From Geoalkalibacter sp. (GTDB lineage Bacteria > Desulfobacterota > Desulfuromonadia > Desulfuromonadales > Geoalkalibacteraceae), in NCBI RefSeq assembly GCF_030605225.1, contig NZ_JAUWAV010000016.1, positions 1 through 64,000 on the forward strand: 64,000 nucleotides of DNA, in the 5' to 3' direction. Within the stretch, counting starts at the first letter, position 1. Each line of letters starts with the position of its first letter. The notes under the pieces were generated by a model. The model saw only the letters and a program-made list of their open reading frames with translations. It did no database searches and was not told the DNA's origin. Below, in pieces: positions 16,383 to 25,946 of the stretch. The position numbers and the translations under genes were made by a program.

Positions 16383-18619
16383 CGAGCAAGACCTCTTCCG
16401 TCGATCTGTTCGCCGGGCTCAATCCCATGCAACGAGAAGCGGTGCGGCACGGCGAGGGGCCGTTGCTGATTCTCGCCGGCGCGGGTTCGGGCAAGACGCG
16501 CACCCTCACCCAGCGCGTCGCCTGGCTGATTCTGGAGCAGGGCCTGGCGCCCTGGCAGGTGCTGGCCGTGACCTTCACCAACAAGGCCGCCGGGGAAATG
16601 CGCAAGCGCATCGAGCAACTGCTCGGCGGCGGCGAGCTGCCCTGGGTGTCGACCTTTCATTCCCTGTGCGTGCGCATTCTGCGCCGTGAGATCGCGGCGC
16701 TGGGCTACACCGCCGACTTCACCATCTACGACGATCAGGACCAGGAGCGCCTGCTGCGCGAGGTGCTGCGCGCCCTGGACATCAGCGAAAAATCCTGCAA
16801 GCCGCGCGCGGCGGCCGCGGCCATCGACGGCTGGAAAAATCGCGGCCTGCTGCCCGAGGACGTGGATCGTGACGATGCCTGGGGCGCCCAAATGGCGGGG
16901 ATTTACGCAGCTTACCAGAAGCGCCTGCGCCAGGCCAACGCTCTGGATTTCGGCGACCTGATCCTGCTTTGCGTGCGTCTGCTGCAAGAGGACCAGGCGG
17001 TGCTGCAGCGCTGGCAGGGACGGTTTCGCCATGTGCTGGTGGATGAATTCCAGGACACCAACGCCGTGCAGTATCAGCTCACGCGCCTGTTGGCCGGGGG
17101 CACCCGCAATCTGTGCGTGGTGGGCGACGATGATCAGTCCATCTACCGCTGGCGCGGCGCGGAGGTCGGCAACATTCTCGGTTTCGAGCGTGACTATCCC
17201 GATGCGGCGGTGATCCGCCTGGAGCAGAATTACCGCTCAACGCGCACCATCCTTGCCGCGGCCGGCGAAGTGGTGGCGCGCAATCGCGGGCGCAAGGGCA
17301 AGACCCTGTGGACGGAGAATCCCCAGGGCGAGGCCATCGAGCTCGAAGCGCTGCCCGATGATCGCGAGGAGGCGCGCTTTATCGCCGGAGAGATCGCGCG
17401 GCTGCGGCGCGCCGGGCGCCACCTGCGCGATCTGGCGGTGTTCTATCGCACCAACGCCCAGTCGCGGCCCCTGGAGGAGGCTCTCGTCGAAGCGCGCATC
17501 CCCTATGTGATGGTGGGCGGCATCAAGTTCTTCTCGCGCATGGAGATCAAGGATGTTCTCGCTTACCTGCGCGTGCTGGTCAATCCGGCGGACGGCATCT
17601 CGGCGCGGCGCATCGTCAACGTGCCGGCGCGCGGCATCGGCAATGCCACCATCGCCCGCATCGCCGAATTCGAGGAACAGGCGGGAGGCTTTCTGCCCGC
17701 CTGCCGCCTGGCTCTGGCGCAGGGCGCCCTGGGCGGCGCGGCCGCACGGCGCGTCGGCGACTTCGTCGCGCTGATGGAGAGTTTTCGCGCCAAGCTCGCT
17801 CAGCTGCCCTATCCCGAACTGACCAGCGAACTCATCGAGGCCAGCGGCTACGGCCCGGCCCTGCGCGAGGAAGGCACGGAGGAGGCGCGCGAGCGCCTGC
17901 GCAACCTCGAGCAGCTGCTCGCCGGCATGGAGGAGCATCGCTCCGCTGAGAGCACCCTGCAGGATTATCTCGAACAGGTCGCCCTGGTCACCGATCTCGA
18001 CAGCTACGACGGCAGCCTCGATCGCGTGACACTCATGACCCTGCACGCCGCCAAGGGCCTGGAATTTCCCGTGGTGTTCATGACCGGGATGGAGGAGGGC
18101 CTGTTTCCCCACAGCCGCGCCGGCAACGGTGGCGAGGAGCTTGAGGAGGAGCGGCGTCTGTGCTACGTCGGCATGACGCGCGCCATGGAAAAGCTCTACC
18201 TGACCCATGCCCTGCGCCGCCGCGTGTACGGCGACTATCAGTTCAATCCGCCCAGCCCCTTTCTCGCCGAGATCCCGCCGGGTTTTCTGGCCCGCCCCGA
18301 ACCGGGCGCCCCGGCTCTGGCCAAGACCGCCGGCCACAATCTGGCCTCGGTGTTCGAGCGGTTGTCGGGGGGGGCTCTGCCGAGTGACGCAAGAGAACCT
18401 TCGCCCGAACCGGCGGAGGAGTTCGTCGAGCCGGTGCGGATGGTGGCCGAGGCGGAAGAGGGTCTGCGCATCGGCGCCCGCGTGCGCCACCTCAAGTTCG
18501 GCGTGGGCATCGTGCGGCGGCTGGAGGGCTGCGGCGACAACCAGAAGATCACGGTCTATTTCAATACCGCCGGACCGAAAAAGCTGCTGCTCAAATTCGC
18601 CGGGCTGGAACCGGCCTGA
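16379..18619 (+). CDS. uvrD: ATP-dependent DNA helicase, UvrD/PcrA type
   Basis: The product has 746 residues. Superfamily 1 motifs appear in order: Q-type motif NPMQREAV, Walker A AGAGSGKT (33-40), TFTNKAAGEM, Walker B VDEFQDTNAVQY, GDDDQSIYRWRGA, LEQNYRST, VTLMTLHAAKGLEFPVVF and VGMTRAMEKLYL. A C-terminal SH3-like segment (GARVRHLKFGVGIVRRLEG) ends the protein. It unwinds DNA in repair and replication-conflict resolution. The ATG at 16379 overlaps the ClC stop and has GCAAGGA just before it; a GTG 15 nt upstream with AGGAGG is an alternative. PcrA and UvrD cannot be told apart here. Confidence 0.93.
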   Translation: MTSKTSSVDLFAGLNPMQREAVRHGEGPLLILAGAGSGKTRTLTQRVAWLILEQGLAPWQVLAVTFTNKAAGEMRKRIEQLLGGGELPWVSTFHSLCVRILRREIAALGYTADFTIYDDQDQERLLREVLRALDISEKSCKPRAAAAAIDGWKNRGLLPEDVDRDDAWGAQMAGIYAAYQKRLRQANALDFGDLILLCVRLLQEDQAVLQRWQGRFRHVLVDEFQDTNAVQYQLTRLLAGGTRNLCVVGDDDQSIYRWRGAEVGNILGFERDYPDAAVIRLEQNYRSTRTILAAAGEVVARNRGRKGKTLWTENPQGEAIELEALPDDREEARFIAGEIARLRRAGRHLRDLAVFYRTNAQSRPLEEALVEARIPYVMVGGIKFFSRMEIKDVLAYLRVLVNPADGISARRIVNVPARGIGNATIARIAEFEEQAGGFLPACRLALAQGALGGAAARRVGDFVALMESFRAKLAQLPYPELTSELIEASGYGPALREEGTEEARERLRNLEQLLAGMEEHRSAESTLQDYLEQVALVTDLDSYDGSLDRVTLMTLHAAKGLEFPVVFMTGMEEGLFPHSRAGNGGEELEEERRLCYVGMTRAMEKLYLTHALRRRVYGDYQFNPPSPFLAEIPPGFLARPEPGAPALAKTAGHNLASVFERLSGGALPSDAREPSPEPAEEFVEPVRMVAEAEEGLRIGARVRHLKFGVGIVRRLEGCGDNQKITVYFNTAGPKKLLLKFAGLEPA

Positions 18620-18636
18620 AACTGACGCGCGATTCT

Positions 18637-18665
18637 TTGCTTTGCGCCTGGGGGCGCGGTAATGT
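18637..18665 (+). promoter_or_regulatory. Sigma70-type promoter for the binding-protein/kinase/DUF4139 unit
   Basis: TTGCTT and TAATGT are separated by 17 bp. The predicted start near 18672 leaves a 5' leader of about 70 nt before the ATG at 18741, and argues against an earlier start at 18678. Confidence 0.55.
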
Positions 18666-18740
18666 AAACTTGCGCTAATGTCGCAGGCTTTCCCCCTGCT
18701 GTCCCAGGGCTGCCGCCCGCCCGCGAAAGGAAGGTCGAGG

Positions 18741-19616
18741 ATGAGTCCTCCGGAAAAACCTGTCCGCCGCGTCCTCAGCGCTCTTTGGAAGCCGGCGCTG
18801 CTGCTCCTGGTTCTGGCCCTGCCGTTGCGCGGCTGGGCCCTCACCTATGCCCCCCTGCCCATGTACAATCCCGACAAGGTGGTGGCCGAAACACGCCCTT
18901 TGCTCGATTATCTGAGCCGCGAGTCGCGGCGCGACATCCGTATTCAGTATCTGGAGAGCAACGCCGAGGTGGTGCGCGCCTTTGTCGAGGACCGCATCGA
19001 TCTGGCCGAGGTCGGCCCGCTGCCCTATCTCGCCCTGCGCGAGGCGGCGCCCCATGCGCGCGCCCTGCTGTTCTTCCTGGAGGAAGGCGGCAGCGAGGCC
19101 TATACCTGCGCCCTGGTCGCTCCCTTTGACGGAGCGTCTTCCGTGGCGCAGCTCGCCGAGCATCTTCCGCTGTCCCTCGCCGTTCCCCAGCGCCTGAGCA
19201 CCTGCGGTCCGCCGGCCGCGGCCTGGATGCTGCATGCCGCCGGTCTCGACGCGCGCGCGGCGGCTTTCAGCGTCCTCGGCCATCACGAAGCGGTGGCCCT
19301 GGCGGTGGCCCGCGCCGAGTTTCCCGCCGGCACCATGAAGACCCTGGTCGCCCGCCGCTATCATCACCTGGGCGTGCGGGTGCTCGCGGAAACTCCGCCC
19401 CTGCCGGTATTCGCCCTCGTGGTCAATACCCGCACCCTGCCGCAAGACCTCATTCACGCCTTGCAGGAAGCCCTGTTGCGGGCGCCTGCCGAGGAGCGCG
19501 CCCGCTGGGTTCTCGGCCGTCACGGCTTCGCCCCCGTCTCCGCGTCATCCTACGAACCCCTGGAGGGAATGCTGAAGGTTCTTGAGTCCAAGGCGACGGA
19601 TTTTCTTTCGCCATGA
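18741..19616 (+). CDS. PhnD-like periplasmic phosphate/phosphonate-type binding protein, orphan
   Basis: The product has 291 residues. The signal peptide runs through LRGWA, near residue 33. The mature part follows the PhnD/SBP_bac pattern: [14 protein letters not shown] at the start, a [18 protein letters not shown] segment as the first lobe signature, and a late [17 protein letters not shown] strand. GGAAGG lies before the chosen ATG. There are no permease or ATPase genes. Instead the stop overlaps the start of a hybrid histidine kinase by 4 nt. A sensory role, delivering ligand to the kinase periplasmic domain, is the most likely reading but is inferred. The ligand is unknown. Confidence 0.78.
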   Translation: MSPPEKPVRRVLSALWKPALLLLVLALPLRGWALTYAPLPMYNPDKVVAETRPLLDYLSRESRRDIRIQYLESNAEVVRAFVEDRIDLAEVGPLPYLALREAAPHARALLFFLEEGGSEAYTCALVAPFDGASSVAQLAEHLPLSLAVPQRLSTCGPPAAAWMLHAAGLDARAAAFSVLGHHEAVALAVARAEFPAGTMKTLVARRYHHLGVRVLAETPPLPVFALVVNTRTLPQDLIHALQEALLRAPAEERARWVLGRHGFAPVSASSYEPLEGMLKVLESKATDFLSP

Positions 19617-21856
19617 GCAAACGCGCGAACCTGCTCATTTTCGCCCTGGCGCTGCTGCTGATCGGGTGCGTGGTTGCCGGATCGCTGTGGCTGCGCTCGC
19701 GGGAGCAGGTCGCGGCCTACCTGTCCGAGCGCGCCGCCATTCAAGAGGTGGCCTGGCGGGCCACCATCCAGACCTTCCAGCAGGGCATCGACATTTATCT
19801 GCAGGAATACATCCTCCGTCCCGAGGTATTGAAGCTGCTCGAGCGCGCCGCCGATCCGCTTCAGCGCGACGAGGCGCGCACCCTGCTCTATCGCGCCCTC
19901 TACCCGGCGGATCAGATGTTGCGCGGCAAGGGCCTGCGCCAGCTGCATTTCCACCTGCCCGACGGCACCAGCCTGCTGCGCTTTCACGCCCCCGACCAGC
20001 ATGGCGACGCGCTCTTTCCCGTGCGCTACTCGGTCCGCGCGGCCAATACGGAACTGCGCAGCCTGAGCGGCTTTGAAATCGGCCGCTACATGACCGCCTT
20101 TCGCCTGGTGCGGCCGGTCTTTTCCGCCGCCGGACATCATCTCGGCAGCGTCGAGCTGGGCCTGCCCTTCGAGATTTTGCGTCGCGGAGTGGCGGATCTC
20201 AAAGCGGGCCGCGAATTCACCCTGGTGCTCAATCGCGCCAAGGTGCGCAACCTTCTCGCGGAAAACCTCTCCTTGTATGCCCCCTGGGCCGGCGACGAGG
20301 CGGCTTGGATGATCGAGGATCCCGCGCGGGAGTTGCCCAACGCGCCGCCGCCGCTTTCGGCTGAGGCGCGAGAGCTGGAGCGGCGTATCGCCAGGCGCGC
20401 CGATATTCGCGCGGCGCTGCGCGCCGGAGAGGGCGGCGCGTTTCGTCTGGACCTCGGCGCCAAGATCCATGTCGCCGTGTTCACGCCGGTGCGCGACATG
20501 CAGGGCGAACTGGCCGGCTATCTCGCTTCCTACGGCCCGGCGCCCCAACTGGGCCGGCTGGAAGGTAATTTCTGGGCCAATCTGGCCATCGCCGGCCTGC
20601 TGACGGCGGCCCTGGGTTTTGCCGGATACCGCTTGCTGGAAGGTCGGGAAAAACTGCGCCTGGCCCTGCGGGAAAGCCGGCGCATGGCCGCCGAGGCGCA
20701 GGCCGCCAATGAAGCCAAAAGCCTGTTTCTCGCCAACATGAGTCACGAAATCCGCACGCCCATGAACGGCATTTTCGGGATGTCCGGCTTGCTGCTCGAC
20801 ACCCGGCTCGACGCCGAGCAGAGACAGTATGCCCTCATCGTGCGCAACAGCTGCGAGGCCCTGCTCGACATTCTCAACGACATTCTGGATTTCTCCAAGA
20901 TCGAGGCCGGGCGCCTCGACGTGCAGGCCGTGGCCTTTGACCCGCGCGTCCTGGTGCGGGGCGTGGCGGATCTGCTGGCGCAGGGAGCAAGGGACAAGGG
21001 ATTGGCCTTTGACTGCCGCATCGCCGCCGAGGTGCCCGGAACGCTGCGCGGCGATCCCGGCCGCCTGCGCCAGATTCTGCTCAATCTGGGCGGCAACGCC
21101 GTCAAATTCACCGCCCAGGGCGAAGTGGCCGTGGAGGTGGATTTGGTCGCGCGCGACGCGGAGCAGGCACGGCTGCGCCTTGCGGTGCGCGACACGGGCA
21201 TCGGCATCGCGGCCGAACAAATGGACAGGTTGTTTCTCCCCTTCGGTCAGTTGGATGCCTCGCACACCCGGGCCTTTGGCGGCACCGGCCTGGGGCTGGC
21301 CATCACCCGGCGGCTGGTGGAGATGATGGGCGGCGAGATCGGCGTGGAGAGCGCGCCCGGCGAAGGCTCGCGTTTCTGGGTGGTCCTGCCCCTGGAAATC
21401 GTCGCCGAAGAATTGGACGCGCCCGCCGTTGCGCCCGCTGTATCGCGCACGCCGCCGGCCGAGCGCGGCGCGGCGCGCATCCTGCTGGCCGAGGACAACC
21501 CCGTGAACCGCCTGCTCGCCCTGCGCCTGCTGGAAAAGCACGGTTTTCATGCCGAGGTGGCGCAAGACGGCCAGCAGGCCTTGGCGGCCCTGGACGCGCA
21601 GCCCTACGATCTGGTGCTCATGGATATCCAGATGCCGGAAATGGACGGCTTCGAGGTGGTGCAAAGCGTGCGCGCGGGACGGCGCGGCGCTCCCAATCGC
21701 CAAACCCCCATCATCGCCATGACCGCCCACGCCATGAAGGGCGACGAGGAGCGCTGTCTGGCGGCGGGCATGGACGATTACCTGGCCAAGCCCATTCGCG
21801 CCGAGGAATTGCTGGAGAAGATCGACCGCTGGCTGGGGACGTCAAACCAGGGATAA
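19613..21856 (+). CDS. Hybrid histidine kinase with large periplasmic sensor and receiver domain
   Basis: The product has 747 residues. Membrane helices at about 7-27 and 321-341 flank a periplasmic region of about 290 residues that resembles a double Cache fold. HisKA follows with His378 in [13 protein letters not shown], then HATPase with [13 protein letters not shown], then a receiver domain (about 620-740) with phospho-acceptor Asp671 in [13 protein letters not shown]. No output domain is present, so phosphate must pass to a separate regulator not found nearby. It is translationally coupled to the upstream PhnD-like protein, and the DUF4139 gene follows after 15 bp, making a three-gene unit. 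Confidence 0.88.
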   Translation: MSKRANLLIFALALLLIGCVVAGSLWLRSREQVAAYLSERAAIQEVAWRATIQTFQQGIDIYLQEYILRPEVLKLLERAADPLQRDEARTLLYRALYPADQMLRGKGLRQLHFHLPDGTSLLRFHAPDQHGDALFPVRYSVRAANTELRSLSGFEIGRYMTAFRLVRPVFSAAGHHLGSVELGLPFEILRRGVADLKAGREFTLVLNRAKVRNLLAENLSLYAPWAGDEAAWMIEDPARELPNAPPPLSAEARELERRIARRADIRAALRAGEGGAFRLDLGAKIHVAVFTPVRDMQGELAGYLASYGPAPQLGRLEGNFWANLAIAGLLTAALGFAGYRLLEGREKLRLALRESRRMAAEAQAANEAKSLFLANMSHEIRTPMNGIFGMSGLLLDTRLDAEQRQYALIVRNSCEALLDILNDILDFSKIEAGRLDVQAVAFDPRVLVRGVADLLAQGARDKGLAFDCRIAAEVPGTLRGDPGRLRQILLNLGGNAVKFTAQGEVAVEVDLVARDAEQARLRLAVRDTGIGIAAEQMDRLFLPFGQLDASHTRAFGGTGLGLAITRRLVEMMGGEIGVESAPGEGSRFWVVLPLEIVAEELDAPAVAPAVSRTPPAERGAARILLAEDNPVNRLLALRLLEKHGFHAEVAQDGQQALAALDAQPYDLVLMDIQMPEMDGFEVVQSVRAGRRGAPNRQTPIIAMTAHAMKGDEERCLAAGMDDYLAKPIRAEELLEKIDRWLGTSNQG

Positions 21857-21871
21857 ATCAGGGAGGCAGGC

Positions 21872-23311
21872 ATGAAGCGAGAGGTTGTGGCGGCGCTGGC
21901 CGCCGCGCAGTTGTTTCTCGTGCCCGCGGCGCTGTCCGCGGCGGAGATCGTCACCACGCTGGAGGATCAGACGGAGATCGCCCTGACCATTTACAACGAC
22001 GATCTGGCTCTGGTCAAGGATCGTCGCCAGGTGCGCCTGCCCGGCGGCGAAAGCCGGCTCGCGGTGCGCGAGGTCAGCGCCCGCATGCGTCCTGAAACGG
22101 CGCTGCTGCGCCATCTCGATACAGGCGGCGCGCCGCGCGTCCTGGAGCAGAATTTTGATTTCGACCTGCTCAGTCCGCACAGTCTGCTGCAAAAATACGT
22201 GGGACGCACGGTCGAGTTAGTGCGTACCCATCCGCAGTCGGGCGAGGAAAGCCGCGAAGAAGCCCTTCTGCTTGCCTACAACGACGGGGTGCCGGTCTTG
22301 CGCCTCGGCGAGCGTATCGAAACCGGGGTCCCGGGGCGCCTGGTGTTTCCCGAGGTGCCCGCCGATCTGCGCGAGCGGCCGACCCTGGTCATTTCCCTGG
22401 GCAATCCCACGGCGGGCGGCCGCGATCTGGAACTCAGCTACCTGACCGGCGGCCTGTCCTGGCGCGCCGATTACGTGGCCGAGCTCAGCGCCAAGGACGA
22501 CCGGTTGGATCTTTCGGGATGGGTGACCCTGATCAACGAAAGCGGCACCTCCTATCGCGACGCCCGCCTGCAACTGGTGGCCGGTGATGTGCACCGGGTG
22601 CGGGATGAACCCCGTTTCACCCCGGAGCTCATGGCGCGCGCGGCCCTGGCGGCCCCGGTCGCGGATATGGCCGCGGAGAGCCTTTTCGACTACCATCTCT
22701 ACAGCCTCGCGCGGCCCACCACCCTCGCCGATCGCCAGACCAAGCAGGTGGCCCTGCTTGGGGCCGCCGGGGTGAAGGTGCGCAAGGAGTATCGGCTGCG
22801 CGGCGCCGATTACTACTATGCCGGGCGCCATGGCGAGATCGGCGCGCGCCTGCCCGTGGGGGTGTTCCTCGAATTCGACAACCGCGAACAGGACGGCCTG
22901 GGCTTGCCTTTGCCCAAGGGGATTTTGCGCGTCTACAAGAAGGACAGCGGCGGCAATGCCCAGTTCATCGGCGAGGACCGCATCGAGCACACCCCGAAAA
23001 ACGAGCGGGTGGCTCTCAGGCTGGGCCAGGCCTTTGATGTCACGGCGTCTCGGACACAGACGGATTTTCGCCGTATCGCCGGCGGCGAGGGCGAGCCGGC
23101 GGTGATCGAGACGGCCTATGCCGTGCGCTTGAAAAACGGGGGACGAGAGGCCGTGCGGGTGCGGGTCGAGGAGCCCGTGCCGGGGGACTGGCGGATTCTT
23201 CAGGAAAGCCTGCCCCATCGCAAGGAGGCGGCCAATCTGGCGGTGTGGGAAGTCGAGGTGCCGGCGCAGGGCGAGACCCTGCTCGAATATCGGGCGCTGG
23301 TGCGTTTCTGA
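21872..23311 (+). CDS. Exported DUF4139-domain protein
   Basis: The product has 479 residues with a signal peptide ending ALSAAE. The body contains the DUF4139 region (YLTGGLSWRADYVAELS, then the long beta-rich stretch to EVPAQGETLLEYRALVRF). The family has no established biochemical function. GGGAGG lies 8 nt before the ATG. It is the last gene of the unit with the PhnD-like protein and the hybrid kinase and ends in a strong hairpin. It may act in the cell envelope, possibly in the same response, but nothing in the sequence proves this. Confidence 0.82.
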   Translation: MKREVVAALAAAQLFLVPAALSAAEIVTTLEDQTEIALTIYNDDLALVKDRRQVRLPGGESRLAVREVSARMRPETALLRHLDTGGAPRVLEQNFDFDLLSPHSLLQKYVGRTVELVRTHPQSGEESREEALLLAYNDGVPVLRLGERIETGVPGRLVFPEVPADLRERPTLVISLGNPTAGGRDLELSYLTGGLSWRADYVAELSAKDDRLDLSGWVTLINESGTSYRDARLQLVAGDVHRVRDEPRFTPELMARAALAAPVADMAAESLFDYHLYSLARPTTLADRQTKQVALLGAAGVKVRKEYRLRGADYYYAGRHGEIGARLPVGVFLEFDNREQDGLGLPLPKGILRVYKKDSGGNAQFIGEDRIEHTPKNERVALRLGQAFDVTASRTQTDFRRIAGGEGEPAVIETAYAVRLKNGGREAVRVRVEEPVPGDWRILQESLPHRKEAANLAVWEVEVPAQGETLLEYRALVRF

Positions 23312-23314
23312 GGC

Positions 23315-23360
23315 AAGCAAAAAACCCCGTCGCCTTGTTGGGCCGACGGGGTTTTTGCTT
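23315..23360. terminator. Bidirectional terminator, now the insertion site of the group II intron
   Basis: AAAACCCCGTCG and CGACGGGGTTTT arms flank an 11-nt loop, with an A-run on the left and a TTTTT run on the right, so it can end transcription from either side. It follows the DUF4139 stop directly and ends 2 bp before the intron. Confidence 0.88.
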
Positions 23361-23362
23361 AT

Positions 23363-25203
23363 GTGCGCCCAGCATGGGCGCACTCTTGTGGGTGCAAGTC
23401 CCATCGTAAGCTGATCACGGCGAACGAAGTGAAGCGCAACTGCACGAGGGCGACCGAGTGTGGGGAGGAAGCGTGGAGCGAAGCTGCGAGCCGATGGACA
23501 AGAACCGGATAGAAGGCGCTGCCGAGCAGGGCGAGCGGGCATAAAACCGCGAAGCTCTCGTGATCAAGGCGAAGCGGCGTAAATTCGGCGGTTGTGCAGC
23601 GAAGGAGTGCGTTCTTACCTGGGGAGATCTCGCCTTGTGCCTGAAAGGGCGACGGAATGGGTCCGGAGCGAGAAGTCAGCAGAGGTCGTAGTAGTCGCCG
23701 GGACGGGGCGAAGGACCGAACGAGAAGGAGAGCCGACGGCCATGTCGCTCGCACGCGTCAGGCACCAGATGCCCGGTATAACGGGGCGGACCGAGGGAAG
23801 GGCAGGTGAAGCCGCGCCCGAACCGGTTCGTGGTGAAACGCGGTCGGCGCGACATGGAGACGGGAGCTCGGGGCGCGAGGATCTGTTGCGGCAGGTTCTG
23901 GCGCGAGAGAACATGGCTCGGGCGTGGAAGCGCGTCAAAGCCAACGGCGGCAGTGCCGGGGTGGACGGATTATCGGTCGCCGCAACGGCGGAGCACCTCA
24001 AGACTCAATGGCCAACGATTCGGGAAGCGATTCTGAACGGGCAATACCGGCCGAAGCCGGTCAGGCGCGTGCGGATTCCCAAGCCCGGTGGCGGCGAGCG
24101 GGAATTGGGGATACCGACGGTGACGGATCGACTGATCCAGCAAGCCCTACTGCAAATTCTGCAAGAGAAGATCGACCCGACGTTCTCCGATCACAGCTAC
24201 GGGTTTCGCCCCGGACGCCGGGCGCACGATGCGGTGCGCATGGCGCGGCGCCACGTGCAGGACGGGTATCGCGTGGTGGTGGATGTGGATTTGGAGAAAT
24301 TCTTCGACCGGGTCCATCACGACATCCTGATGGAACGGCTGTCAAGGCGGATCGAGGACAAAGCCGTGCTACGGCTGATCCGAGGTTACCTTGCGGCCGG
24401 GGTGATGGATGGTGGTGTGGTCATGGAACGGCACGAGGGGACGCCGCAAGGCGGCCCGTTGTCGCCGCTCTTGGCCAATGTACTGCTCGACGAGGTGGAT
24501 CGGGAGTTGGAACGGCGCGGCCATCGCTTTGTTCGCTACGCCGATGACTGCAACGTGTATGTGCGCAGCCGTCGTGCGGGCGAACGGGTGCTGGCCGGTC
24601 TGCGCCGACTCTACACCCGGCTCCATCTGAAGGTCAACGAAGCCAAGAGCGCGGTGGCGCCGGCGTCCGGCCGCAAATTTCTGGGATACAGCTTCTGGTA
24701 TGGTCCCGGCGGTCAGGTCCGGTACCGCGTTGCAAAGAAGGCACTGGAGACCTTCAAACAGCGCATCCGGCAAATCACGCGCCGCTCCTGCGGACGGAGT
24801 CTGGCGGAAGTGGCGGAACGCTTGCGGAGCTACCTGCCCGGCTGGAAGCGCTACTTCCAACTGGCGCAGACGCCAAAGGTGTTCCGGGAACTCGACGAGT
24901 GGATACGGCACCGGTTGCGGGCATTGCAGCTCAAGCACTGGCGGCGGGGAAAGACGATGTACCGGGAGCTGTTGGCATTGGGGGCGTCAGAGATGGACGC
25001 CCTAAGGGTTGCGAGGAACAGTCGCCGATGGTGGCATAATAGCCGTCTGGCACTGAACCGCGCCATGCCGATTGCCCACTTCGACCGGATCGGCGTTCCC
25101 CGGCTCTCATAACCTCAACTTCTCGAACCGCCCGGTGCGGACCCGCATGCCGGGTGGTGTGGGAGGGGAGCGGTCAGAGAACCTGACCGCCCCCTATCCC
25201 GAT
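23363..25203 (+). mobile_element. Group II intron with intron-encoded protein
   Basis: The 5' end is GTGCGCC, matching the GTGYG consensus. A structured stretch of about 380 nt precedes the reverse transcriptase. A domain V-like hairpin lies at 25127-25158 (stem ACCGCCCGG/CCGGGTGGT, inner GCG/CGC). A domain VI-like stem follows (GCGGTCA at 25170-25176 with TGACCGC at 25184-25190), and the 3' end is about CCCGAT at 25203. Joining the exons at 23362/25204 restores a TAA stop for the convergent response regulator, which supports the boundaries. Insertion just after a terminator hairpin and the lack of an endonuclease domain both fit group IIC targeting. The boundaries are by inspection and could shift by a few bases. 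Confidence 0.85.
23742..25112 (+). CDS. ltrA: Group II intron reverse transcriptase/maturase
   Basis: The product has 456 residues. Reverse transcriptase blocks include GGSAGVDG, RPKPVRRVRIPKPGGGERELGIP, DPTFSDHSYGFRPGR, VDVDLEKFFDRVHHD, GTPQGGPLSPLLANV and the catalytic YADD. The maturase (GIIM, domain X) region follows (SLAEVAERLRSYLPGWKRYF). There is no HNH endonuclease domain, so it probably depends on nicks at replication forks or on structured targets. The ATG at 23742 is preceded by GAAGGAGAG; the frame is open from 23592 but the earlier part overlaps structured intron RNA. All visible catalytic residues are intact, so the element may be active. Confidence 0.92.
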   Translation: MSLARVRHQMPGITGRTEGRAGEAAPEPVRGETRSARHGDGSSGREDLLRQVLARENMARAWKRVKANGGSAGVDGLSVAATAEHLKTQWPTIREAILNGQYRPKPVRRVRIPKPGGGERELGIPTVTDRLIQQALLQILQEKIDPTFSDHSYGFRPGRRAHDAVRMARRHVQDGYRVVVDVDLEKFFDRVHHDILMERLSRRIEDKAVLRLIRGYLAAGVMDGGVVMERHEGTPQGGPLSPLLANVLLDEVDRELERRGHRFVRYADDCNVYVRSRRAGERVLAGLRRLYTRLHLKVNEAKSAVAPASGRKFLGYSFWYGPGGQVRYRVAKKALETFKQRIRQITRRSCGRSLAEVAERLRSYLPGWKRYFQLAQTPKVFRELDEWIRHRLRALQLKHWRRGKTMYRELLALGASEMDALRVARNSRRWWHNSRLALNRAMPIAHFDRIGVPRLS

Positions 25204-25946
25204 CTTTGGCTGGATTTGAACCGTTTGAGCCAGGCCTGGAATTCCTGCTCCTCGTTTTCCAGCTCGAAGGCGTTGATCAGCCCGCGGCGCAGGCCGCTGG
25301 CCACGGCGCGGTTGCGCAGGTTGAAGGCGTCGCCGAATTTTTCACTGTGAAACTGTTCCTGGTCGATGCCCAGTTTGGTGTAGAGGGAATTGAGGCGGCT
25401 CTGCACGCCGCGCCGCGACAGGTAGCGGCGCTGGGCGATGAGATTGTCGGTGAGACCCAGGGAGATGTCGAGGAGCGCCTCGTACTCGATGTCCGACAAC
25501 GAGGTCTGGCTGTGGCCGGTGCGCCCCTGGACCTTGCGCACCTCGGGGTCGATCCAGCACTGTTCGTCGATAAGCACCGTGCGGATGGCCGCCGCGATGC
25601 GGTCGCGGGGATTGGACTTGAGCACGTAGCCGTACACCGTCTCCGGCGGCACGATGCGCAGCAGCGCGCGCACGTACATCTCGTCCTTGTACTGACTCCA
25701 GAACACGATGCGCGCCAGGGGACGCTTGTCCCACAGGGCGCGGGCGAAGTCGATGCCGTTCATCTCGGGCATCTGAATGTCGCTGATGACCAGCGGGCGC
25801 TCCACCTGGGCGGCCATTTTCAGGGCGGCCAGGCCGTTGTCGGCGCGCTCGATCTCGCCGGTGAAGTCTTCCTCGCGCAGCAGGCGCTCGAGAAATTCAA
25901 AATCCTTGGGGTTGTCCTCGGCGATGAGAAACTTATAGGTCTCCAT
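25194..25946 (-). CDS. Response regulator with LuxR/NarL-like helix-turn-helix
   Basis: The product has 250 residues. The receiver domain has Glu10-Asp11, phospho-acceptor Asp56 in VISDIQMPEMNG, and a conserved Lys in VYGYVLKSN. The C-terminal part (LSDIEYEALLDISLGLTDNLIAQRRYLSRRGVQSRLNSLYTKLG) resembles a divergent GerE-type HTH. The gene overlaps the upstream kinase by 14 nt. Its last two codons and TAG stop lie inside the 3' end of the group II intron; before insertion it would have ended ...SSQR followed by TAA. Its terminator is now 1.8 kb away, beyond the intron. The start at 25946 is the METYKF methionine, which begins the receiver fold. Confidence 0.85.
   Translation of the reverse strand: METYKFLIAEDNPKDFEFLERLLREEDFTGEIERADNGLAALKMAAQVERPLVISDIQMPEMNGIDFARALWDKRPLARIVFWSQYKDEMYVRALLRIVPPETVYGYVLKSNPRDRIAAAIRTVLIDEQCWIDPEVRKVQGRTGHSQTSLSDIEYEALLDISLGLTDNLIAQRRYLSRRGVQSRLNSLYTKLGIDQEQFHSEKFGDAFNLRNRAVASGLRRGLINAFELENEEQEFQAWLKRFKSSQRSG

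Noticed and set aside
18678-18740. Earlier start for the PhnD-like protein
   Set aside because: It has no ribosome-binding site and would put 21 residues before a normal signal peptide; GGAAGG lies at the later ATG.
19550-21730. Open frame of 726 codons opposite the first hybrid kinase
   Set aside because: Same reason: complete kinase and receiver motifs lie on the plus strand.
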